Of a DNA stretch of 6,359 nt, positions 1-5,047 are shown one piece after another. The number at the start of each line of letters is the position of its first letter. The stretch's first letter is position 1. The notes beneath the pieces were generated by a model. That model was not told the origin of the DNA. It saw only the letters and a program-made list of their open reading frames with translations, and ran no database searches. Location of the stretch: assembly GCA_023398855.1 (NCBI GenBank), contig JAEWRS010000418.1, forward strand, positions 1 through 6,359. Reading direction: 5' to 3'. The position numbers and the translations under genes are program-made. Source of the stretch: Bacillota bacterium (GTDB lineage Bacteria > Bacillota > Clostridia > Lachnospirales > Lachnospiraceae).

Positions 1-1266
1 GGGCAGCCCTTTGAGATACAGATCCGTACTTATGAAATGCACCGTACTGCAGAATACGGAATCGCAGCTCACTGGAAGTATAAGGAAAGCGGAAGCGGAC
101 AAGTGGCGGCAGGCAAGGAAGAAGAAAAGCTAAGCTGGCTGCGTCAGATTCTGGAGTGGCAGAAGGACATGTCCGATAACAAGGAATTCCTGAACATGGT
201 TAAGGGGGATTTGGATCTGTTCTCTGACAGTGTTTACTGCTTTACTCCCTCAGGAGATGTGAAAAATCTTCCCGTCGGGTCCACTCCCATTGATTTTGCA
301 TACTCCATCCACAGTGCGGTAGGCAATAAGATGGTAGGGGCCAGGGTCAACGGAAAATTAGTGAATATTGAATATGTAATCGAGAACGGAGACCAGGTAG
401 AGATCATCACCTCCCAAAACAGCCGGGGTCCCAGCCGGGACTGGCTGAATATGGTGAAGAGTACCCAGGCCAAGAACAAGATTAATCAGTGGTTTAAAAT
501 CGAACTGAAAGAAGATAACATCCTTCGGGGCAAGGAAATGGTTGACCGCTACTGTAAGACTAAGGGGATCAATTATCCTGATATCAACAAGCCGGAATAC
601 CAGGGAAAGGTCATGAAACGCTATGCCTTCCGTGACTGGGAATCCGTTCTTGCCTCCATCGGACACGGGGGCCTGAAAGAAGGCCAGGTCATCAATAAGA
701 TGGTGGATGAGCGGAATAAGAAGCTTAAAAAGGATGTTACGGACAACAGCATTTTAAATGATATTGAGGACATGAGCAGCAGGCTGCCTGTGAAGAGGCG
801 TTCCGGCAGCGGAATCGTTGTAAAGGGAATTCATGATCTTGCGGTTCGTTTCTCCAAATGCTGCAGCCCGGTGCCGGGAGATGAAATCGTTGGCTTTGTA
901 ACCAGAGGACGGGGGATTTCTATTCACAGGACAGACTGTATCAACGTCTTAAATCTGCCTGAGGATGAGCGCAACCGCCTCATTGATGCGGAATGGCAGC
1001 AGGCGGAGGGAGACGATACCAAAGAACGGTATTCCGCTGAAATCAAGATATTTGCAAATAACAGAATCGGCATGTTTGTTGATATATCCAAGGTTTTCAC
1101 AGAGAAGCAGATTGATATCACTTCCATGAACTCCAGGACCAACAAGCAGGGCAAGGCTACCATTACCATGACCTTTGATACACATGGCGTGGAGGAATTG
1201 GGAAAGCTGGTCGACAAGCTAAGACAAATCGAAGGGGTCATAGACATTGAGAGGACTGCGGGATAA
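1..1266 (+). CDS. relA: Bifunctional (p)ppGpp synthetase/hydrolase (RelA/SpoT homologue, Rel), 3' part
   Basis: Rel makes and degrades the alarmone (p)ppGpp and senses uncharged tRNA on stalled ribosomes. The frame is open from base 1, so the gene starts upstream; 421 codons are present of about 730-770 usual for the family. The HD hydrolase domain and most of the synthetase domain are therefore outside the window. Visible, numbered from base 1: the synthetase end with EIQIRT (5-10) and HRTAEYGIAAHWKYK (14-28); a TGS domain at about 76-137, with the conserved His in YSIHSAVG (H104) that in this family contacts the tRNA CCA end; a helical region; the Cys-rich zinc-finger/RIS domain with SKCCSPVPGDE (286-295) and HRTDC (309-313); and a C-terminal ACT domain at about 345-419. 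All regulatory domains look intact. ATG 37 is an internal Met, not the start. Family identity is very secure; synthetase and hydrolase competence cannot be judged here. Confidence 0.96.
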   Translation, partial: GQPFEIQIRTYEMHRTAEYGIAAHWKYKESGSGQVAAGKEEEKLSWLRQILEWQKDMSDNKEFLNMVKGDLDLFSDSVYCFTPSGDVKNLPVGSTPIDFAYSIHSAVGNKMVGARVNGKLVNIEYVIENGDQVEIITSQNSRGPSRDWLNMVKSTQAKNKINQWFKIELKEDNILRGKEMVDRYCKTKGINYPDINKPEYQGKVMKRYAFRDWESVLASIGHGGLKEGQVINKMVDERNKKLKKDVTDNSILNDIEDMSSRLPVKRRSGSGIVVKGIHDLAVRFSKCCSPVPGDEIVGFVTRGRGISIHRTDCINVLNLPEDERNRLIDAEWQQAEGDDTKERYSAEIKIFANNRIGMFVDISKVFTEKQIDITSMNSRTNKQGKATITMTFDTHGVEELGKLVDKLRQIEGVIDIERTAG

Positions 1267-1281
1267 CGCAGTTTTCTCTTT
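1249..1281 (+). terminator. Hairpin spanning the rel stop codon, weak terminator-like
   Basis: Bases 1249-1260 can pair with 1267-1278 in a 12-bp stem. Its core is ACTGCG/CGCAGT, and it includes two G-U pairs. The six-base loop GGATAA contains the TAA stop. The downstream arm is itself T-rich (TTTTCTCTTT), so there is no separate clean U-tract. It could be a leaky intrinsic terminator, a 3'-end stabiliser or a chance structure. A ribosome terminating at the TAA would cover it. Confidence 0.35.
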
Positions 1282-1310
1282 GTCTGAACAGGATCCATAT
1301 AACATGAATC

Positions 1311-1316
1311 AGGAGG
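1311..1316 (+). promoter_or_regulatory. Shine-Dalgarno for the MBL-fold hydrolase
   Basis: A perfect AGGAGG lies six bases before ATG 1323 and fixes that start. It is stronger than the GAGGAA-type sites used by hemZ and aspS in this window. Confidence 0.85.
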
Positions 1317-1322
1317 CAGGTT

Positions 1323-1967
1323 ATGAGTGATTTCAGAATAAAGACTTACCAGGCTGGCCAGCTTGGGACCAACTGCTATGTGATGTACCTGGAGTCACTT
1401 AAAAAAGCAGTGATCGTGGATCCGGGCGGTGACGGGGCCTATCTCTTGGATCGGTGCAGGGAGCTTTCCCTTGTACCGGAGGCTATTTTACTGACCCACG
1501 GCCATTTTGATCACATTCTGGCTGTAAAAGATATAAAAGAGGCATTTCCAGAGGCAAAGGTATATGCAGGGAAGCAGGAACAAGGATTGCTGGAAGACCC
1601 TGCCGTTAATTTATCCTCCTCTTTTGGCAGGGCCTGCACGGTCAGTGCAGACGAATATGCTGAAGATGGAGCCATACTTTCCATCGGAGGAATCACCTTT
1701 CACGTTATATTCACCCCCGGCCATACCTCTGGTTCGGTCTGCTATCTGGTCCGGTCGGAACGGGTCCTGATCAGCGGAGACACCCTGTTTTCAGGGTCCC
1801 TGGGAAGAACAGACTTTCCTACGGGAAATCAATCCATGATCTTAAGCTCTATTAGAGAACGGCTTTTTACATTGCCAGAGGATACCATGGTTTATCCGGG
1901 TCATGGGGGTGTGACCACCATTGGACATGAGAAGGTGAACAATCCGGCAGCATTGTACAGAGGATAG
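1323..1967 (+). CDS. MBL-fold metallo-hydrolase, glyoxalase II-like (YcbL type)
   Basis: This is a 214-residue cytoplasmic protein with no signal peptide or membrane segment. It carries the full metallo-beta-lactamase/glyoxalase II metal site: THGHFDH (H59, H61, D63, H64), then H134 in TPGHTSGS, D153 in SGDTLF, and H194 in YPGHGG. It ends in a GHEKVNNP tail typical of the small glyoxalase II-like hydrolases. These enzymes bind two metal ions, often zinc, and hydrolyse thioesters such as S-lactoylglutathione or related substrates. The length matches the short YcbL-like class, which lacks the extra C-terminal helical domain of classical GloB. Glutathione is uncommon in clostridia, so the true substrate is open. 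It sits 56 bases after rel and 78 before hemZ. The fold and an active metal site are secure; the reaction is not. Confidence 0.93.
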   Translation: MSDFRIKTYQAGQLGTNCYVMYLESLKKAVIVDPGGDGAYLLDRCRELSLVPEAILLTHGHFDHILAVKDIKEAFPEAKVYAGKQEQGLLEDPAVNLSSSFGRACTVSADEYAEDGAILSIGGITFHVIFTPGHTSGSVCYLVRSERVLISGDTLFSGSLGRTDFPTGNQSMILSSIRERLFTLPEDTMVYPGHGGVTTIGHEKVNNPAALYRG

Positions 1968-2009
1968 GAAGGAAGCAGGAAGAGGAAATCACCCTGCGGG
2001 CATCCCTGT

Positions 2010-2036
2010 ATGCCCAAAAAGCATGGGCGGAAATGA
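2010..2036 (+). other. Possible leader mini-ORF inside the repeat before hemZ
   Basis: ATG 2010 opens an eight-codon frame, MPKKHGRK, that stops at TGA 2034-2036. The TGA overlaps the hemZ Shine-Dalgarno (TGAGGAA) and ends nine bases before the hemZ start. The equivalent ATG in the aspS array begins MPKKHGQERG. No good ribosome binding site precedes it, so translation is doubtful. It is listed only because the ATG and first six codons are identical in all four repeat copies. Confidence 0.15.
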
Positions 2037-2040
2037 GGAA
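2035..2040 (+). promoter_or_regulatory. Shine-Dalgarno for hemZ, at the repeat boundary
   Basis: GAGGAA lies five bases before ATG 2046 and is also the right edge of the palindromic repeat. A hairpin in the repeat (2011-2029) ends only five bases upstream, so RNA folding could affect access to this site. Confidence 0.7.
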
Positions 2041-2045
2041 AAGAC

Positions 2046-3500
2046 ATGATAGGATTAATATTAGACGACCAATCCTTTGAACAGGATATCAGGGAGCTTT
2101 TGATGGCCTTTTATCCTGGGGAGAGCTTTGTCCATAAGGAAATCCAGGAGGAGGACTGCCGTCTTCTTGTGCGGGGAGAGACAGGGGAAGCTGTCTTTGA
2201 ACTGACTGTACGGGATTTTGGGAGAGGAATTATAAGGTCAGCCTCTGTCCATGTGGATTTTTCCCATCGCTTTGATACCAAGAACCGGATCAAACGAATG
2301 CTTTACGGCATGGTCCGGGAGCTTACGGGAACAACGCTTCCCTGGGGAACTTTAACAGGGATCCGGCCGACCAAAATAGCCATGACAAAGCTTTCGGAGG
2401 GATATTCGGAACAGGAAGTCCGAAGATACATGAAGGATACTTATTTGACCAGTGATGAAAAGGTGGATTTAAGCCTGGAGATCGCCGGGCGGGAGATGAA
2501 GCTTATTTCTGCCATTGATTACAGCCATGGCTACAGCTTATATATTGGCATTCCTTTTTGCCCGACCACCTGCCTTTACTGCTCCTTTACTTCCTTTCCC
2601 ATCGGACAATGGGAAAAGCGTATGGAACAGTATCTGGAGGCATTATTTAAGGAAATGGATTACACCGCAGGGAAAATGGCAGGAAGGACCCTGGATACGG
2701 TCTACATCGGCGGAGGTACGCCTACTTCTCTTTCCGCCCCTCATCTGGAAAAACTCATAAGCAGGCTGAAGACTACTTTAGATTTTACCTGGGTCAGGGA
2801 ATTTACCGTGGAAGCAGGACGTCCGGACAGCATCACCATGGAAAAACTTCAGGTGCTAAAAGCACATGGAGTGACCCGGATATCCATTAATCCCCAGACC
2901 ATGAAGCAGGAGACCCTGGATCTTATCGGCCGCCGCCACACCGTGGATATGGTAAAGGACCGGTATTTCATGGCCAGGTCCTTAGGCTTTGACAATATCA
3001 ACATGGACTTGATCATCGGACTGCCGGAAGAGGATATGGAGGATGTGACCAATACTTTGGAAGAAATTAAGGCCCTTGGGCCTGATGGGATCACTATCCA
3101 TTCTCTTGCCATCAAGCGTGCGGCCCGTTTAAATATGTTTAAGGAACAGTACGGGGATCTAAAGATCACCAATACTCAGGAAATGATCGATTTAACTGCA
3201 GCCTATGCCAGGAGCATGGGACAGGAGCCCTATTATCTGTACCGCCAGAAGAACATGGCGGGCAATTTTGAAAACGTAGGCTATTCCCTTCCAGGCAAGG
3301 CCTGTATCTATAATATTCTGATCATGGAAGAAAAGCAGACCATCGTTGCATGCGGAGCAGGCACTACCACCAAGGTGGTATTTCCCAGAGAAAACCGTCT
3401 CGAGCGGGTGGAAAATGTCAAGGACGTGGAACAATATATAGCAAGGATCGGGGAAATGCTGGAGAGAAAAGAAAAAATGCTTGCAAAATTGGAAATGTAA
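2046..3500 (+). CDS. hemZ: Radical SAM protein of the HemZ family (coproporphyrinogen dehydrogenase-like)
   Basis: This 484-residue cytoplasmic protein is predicted to bind a [4Fe-4S] cluster. An N-terminal region of about 160 residues carries PWGTLTGIRPTK (99-110). A radical-SAM core follows: CPTTCLYC (172-179) supplies the CxxxCxxC cluster ligands, GGGTPTSL (222-229) is the SAM-binding glycine motif, and downstream come a TVEAGRPD strand (254-261) and a MDLIIGLPEE strand (320-329). YYLYRQKNMAGNFENVGY (396-413) is a hallmark of HemZ and separates it from HemN and HemW. HemZ of Bacillus is described as an oxygen-independent coproporphyrinogen III oxidase-like enzyme. Many gut clostridia with this gene lack a full haem pathway, so the real reaction may differ. 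The length is close to the family norm of about 490-500. ATG 2046 follows GAGGAA at good spacing. The neighbours are tRNA and stringent-response genes, not haem genes. Confidence 0.92.
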   Translation: MIGLILDDQSFEQDIRELLMAFYPGESFVHKEIQEEDCRLLVRGETGEAVFELTVRDFGRGIIRSASVHVDFSHRFDTKNRIKRMLYGMVRELTGTTLPWGTLTGIRPTKIAMTKLSEGYSEQEVRRYMKDTYLTSDEKVDLSLEIAGREMKLISAIDYSHGYSLYIGIPFCPTTCLYCSFTSFPIGQWEKRMEQYLEALFKEMDYTAGKMAGRTLDTVYIGGGTPTSLSAPHLEKLISRLKTTLDFTWVREFTVEAGRPDSITMEKLQVLKAHGVTRISINPQTMKQETLDLIGRRHTVDMVKDRYFMARSLGFDNINMDLIIGLPEEDMEDVTNTLEEIKALGPDGITIHSLAIKRAARLNMFKEQYGDLKITNTQEMIDLTAAYARSMGQEPYYLYRQKNMAGNFENVGYSLPGKACIYNILIMEEKQTIVACGAGTTTKVVFPRENRLERVENVKDVEQYIARIGEMLERKEKMLAKLEM

Positions 3501-3506
3501 TTTACA
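3496..3506. promoter_or_regulatory. Small palindrome over the hemZ stop codon
   Basis: TGTAATTTACA is a perfect 5+1+5 dyad that includes the hemZ TAA. It opens the 79-base hemZ-hisS gap. A TACAAT at 3548-3553 could be a -10 box, but no convincing -35 lies 16-18 bases upstream. The dyad could be an operator or chance; apart from the hisS Shine-Dalgarno I see nothing else in this gap. Confidence 0.12.
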
Positions 3507-3567
3507 ATAGAGGCAAGATTTGTTTCAGGAAACCCGAAAGACTTCTCTACAATAATAAGAAAATAAC

Positions 3568-3575
3568 GGAGTGAG
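3568..3575 (+). promoter_or_regulatory. Shine-Dalgarno that decides the hisS start
   Basis: GGAGTGAG ends four bases before ATG 3580, and its GGAG core ends eight bases before it. This supports ATG 3580 over the upstream in-frame GTG 3571, which lies inside this site and has no good site of its own. Confidence 0.7.
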
Positions 3576-3579
3576 CGAA

Positions 3580-4839
3580 ATGGCATTAAAAAAGAAACCG
3601 GTTACCGGAATGAAGGATATTCTTCCTGGCGAGATGCAGGTGCGGGAATATGTTATGAACCAGATACGTGAAACCTATGGAGGCTTTGGCTTTCATTCCA
3701 TCGAGACTCCCTGTGTGGAGCACATTGAGAACCTGACCAGCAAACAGGGCGGTGACAATGAGAAGCTGATTTTTAAGATCATGAAGCGGGGAGAAAAGCT
3801 GAATCTGGAGACAGTACAGGTGGAAAATGATTTGGTTGACAGTGGTCTCCGGTATGATTTGACCGTTCCTTTATCCAGATATTATTCCAACAATGCGGCT
3901 TCTCTTCCTGCGCCCTTTAAATCCCTTCAGATGGGAAGTGTATGGAGAGCGGATCGTCCCCAGAAAGGACGTTTCAGACAGTTTGTCCAGTGCGACATTG
4001 ACATCCTGGGAGATTCCACCAGGCTTGCGGAGATCGAACTGATCCTGGCTACCACCACTTTGCTTGGAAAAATCGGATTTAAGGGATATACGGTAAGGAT
4101 TAACGACCGGAATATTTTAAAAGGAATGGCTGCCTTCTGCGGATTTCCGGAAGAGGCTTATGACCAGGTGTTCATCATTCTGGATAAAATGGACAAGATC
4201 GGCAATGAAGGTGTTGCAAAGGAGCTGGCGGAGGCAGGGTATGACGAGGAACATATCAAAAAGTATTTATCTCTTTTTGAAACGGCCACTCCGGATGCTG
4301 CCGGTGTCCGCACCCTGGGTACGGTCTTAAAGGATGTGATGGATCAGGAGCAGGCAGAGAACCTGGCGGCAATCATTGACAGTGTGGGCCAGATTTCCAC
4401 CAGCCAGTTCCACATTGTCTTTGATCCTACTCTGGTGAGAGGGATGTCTTATTACACCGGAACCATTTTTGAGATCCAGGTAGAAGGCTTCCCAGGCTCT
4501 GTAGGCGGCGGCGGCCGTTATGATAAGATGATCGGAAAGTTTACCGGCATGGATACACCGGCCTGCGGCTTTTCCATTGGATTTGAGAGAATCATCACCA
4601 TTTTGATGGAAGAAGGCTTCACGGTTCCGGGAAAGGAAGACAAGGTGGCATTCCTGATTGAAAAAGGCGTAAGCGGTGATGTGATGAACGAAGCGATCAA
4701 GGAGGCAATGGAAAAACGGGCAGAGGGTGTGACCGTTCTTGTTTCCCAGATGAATAAAAATAAAAAGTTCCAGAAAGAAAGCCTTCAAAAGGAAGGATAT
4801 ACAACATTTAAGGAATTCTATAGAGACACGCTTAAGTAA
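3580..4839 (+). CDS. hisS: Histidyl-tRNA synthetase
   Basis: HisRS is a class II enzyme that attaches histidine to tRNA-His in the cytoplasm, usually as a dimer. From ATG 3580 it has 419 residues, near the usual 415-430, and begins MALKKKPVTGMKDILP as clostridial relatives do. Visible motifs: RYDLTVPLSRYY (91-102); motif 2 with VWRADRPQKGRFRQFVQCD (121-139); the histidine-binding loop LVRGMSYYTGTIFE (285-298); GGGGRYDKMIG (309-319); and motif 3 with ACGFSIGFERI (328-338). An insertion region lies at about 170-270. The C-terminal anticodon-binding domain looks short: about 65-70 residues follow motif 3, against about 95-100 in the Escherichia coli enzyme, although the lysine-rich MNKNKKFQKESLQKEGY segment is kept. 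The gene is 79 bases after hemZ and 170 before aspS. No terminator follows it, so co-transcription with aspS is likely. No T-box leader is visible. Confidence 0.97.
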   Translation: MALKKKPVTGMKDILPGEMQVREYVMNQIRETYGGFGFHSIETPCVEHIENLTSKQGGDNEKLIFKIMKRGEKLNLETVQVENDLVDSGLRYDLTVPLSRYYSNNAASLPAPFKSLQMGSVWRADRPQKGRFRQFVQCDIDILGDSTRLAEIELILATTTLLGKIGFKGYTVRINDRNILKGMAAFCGFPEEAYDQVFIILDKMDKIGNEGVAKELAEAGYDEEHIKKYLSLFETATPDAAGVRTLGTVLKDVMDQEQAENLAAIIDSVGQISTSQFHIVFDPTLVRGMSYYTGTIFEIQVEGFPGSVGGGGRYDKMIGKFTGMDTPACGFSIGFERIITILMEEGFTVPGKEDKVAFLIEKGVSGDVMNEAIKEAMEKRAEGVTVLVSQMNKNKKFQKESLQKEGYTTFKEFYRDTLK

Positions 4840-4847
4840 ACAGTCAG

Positions 4848-5006
4848 GAGGAACGCCCCAAAGGCATACCTGTATGCCCAAAAAGCATGGGCAGGAAAGA
4901 GGAACGCCCCAAAGGCATACCTGTATGCCCAAAAAGCATGGGCAGGAAAGAGGAACGCCCAATAGGCATACCTGTATGCCCAAAAAGCATGGGCAGGAAA
5001 GAGGAA
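4848..5006 (+). repeat. Three 51-bp tandem palindromic repeats plus partial copy, hisS-aspS gap
   Basis: The units are 4848-4898, 4899-4949 and 4950-5000, with a six-base partial GAGGAA at 5001-5006. Units 1 and 2 are identical; unit 3 differs at 4961 (C to A) and 4963 (A to T). Each unit holds the dyad GGCATAC-CT-GTATGCC (unit 1: 4863-4878) and an overlapping inverted repeat, TGCCCA and TGGGCA around a seven-base loop (unit 1: 4875-4893). The two stems share TGCCC, so only one can form at a time. There are no unique spacers, so this is not CRISPR. The array fills 159 of the 170 gap bases. A diverged copy lies before hemZ at 1982-2040. Confidence 0.97.
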
Positions 5007-5047
5007 ATTATGGCAGAATCGATGTTAGGCTTAAAAAGATCCCATAG
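4874..5047 (+). other. Possible repeat-encoded ORF (57 codons), probably not a gene
   Basis: ATG 4874 opens a frame through all repeats: MPKKHGQERGTPQRHTC, a near copy of it, then a third start that runs past the aspS ATG in another frame and stops at TAG 5045-5047. The protein would be very basic. The 51-bp period keeps the frame, and each unit supplies a new in-frame ATG. No proper ribosome binding site sits before the first ATG; the AGGAGG at 4846-4851 is 22 bases away. Later ATGs have GAGGAA at a similar, too-long distance. The openness can be explained by the repeat simply lacking stop codons. Confidence 0.12.
5001..5006 (+). promoter_or_regulatory. Shine-Dalgarno for aspS, formed by the last partial repeat
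   Basis: GAGGAA lies three bases before ATG 5010 (its GAGG core five bases before) and is identical to the first six bases of every repeat unit. An AGGAGGAA at 4846-4853, just after the hisS stop, looks like a stronger site now separated from aspS by the array. Confidence 0.7.

Larger units (their letters stand above)
1982..2040 (+). repeat. Single diverged copy of the palindromic RBS-proximal repeat, before hemZ
   Basis: This 53-bp unit is bounded by GAGGAA at 1982-1987 and 2035-2040. It matches the 51-bp tandem repeats before aspS. A 24-base core (2005-2028) is identical in all four copies, while the left part (1988-1998) has diverged. Two overlapping hairpins are possible: GGGCAT (1998-2003) with ATGCCC (2010-2015), or TGCCCA (2011-2016) with TGGGCG (2024-2029, one U-G pair). 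The core ends 17 bases before the hemZ ATG, against 15 bases at aspS. The element occupies most of the MBL-hemZ gap (1968-2045). Confidence 0.85.

Noticed and set aside
1272..1303. Promoter before the MBL-fold gene (TATAAC at 1298-1303)
   Set aside because: No acceptable -35 box lies at 16-18 bases, and the start point would leave almost no leader before the AGGAGG.
1588..1650. Inverted repeats inside the MBL gene (CCCTGCC/GGCAGGG and CTGCAC/GTGCAG)
   Set aside because: They lie within well-supported coding sequence, with short arms and, in one case, a 31-base loop. Chance is the simpler explanation.
3571..3579. GTG 3571 as the hisS start
   Set aside because: It lies within the Shine-Dalgarno that serves ATG 3580 and has no site of its own. 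The MALKKKPVTG start matches the family.
4327..4983. 218-residue minus-strand ORF with a repeated LGIQVCLWGVP peptide
   Set aside because: It is antisense to hisS and its repeats only translate the 51-bp tandem array, which lacks stops on the minus strand. It has no ribosome binding site and no recognisable domain.
4848..5006. CRISPR array
   Set aside because: The units are directly adjacent with no unique spacers, there are only three copies, and there is no cas gene nearby.
4840..5009. T-box riboswitch for aspS
   Set aside because: The gap is consumed by the tandem repeat. No T-box consensus (AGGGTGGNACCGCG-like) or terminator/antiterminator pair is present.
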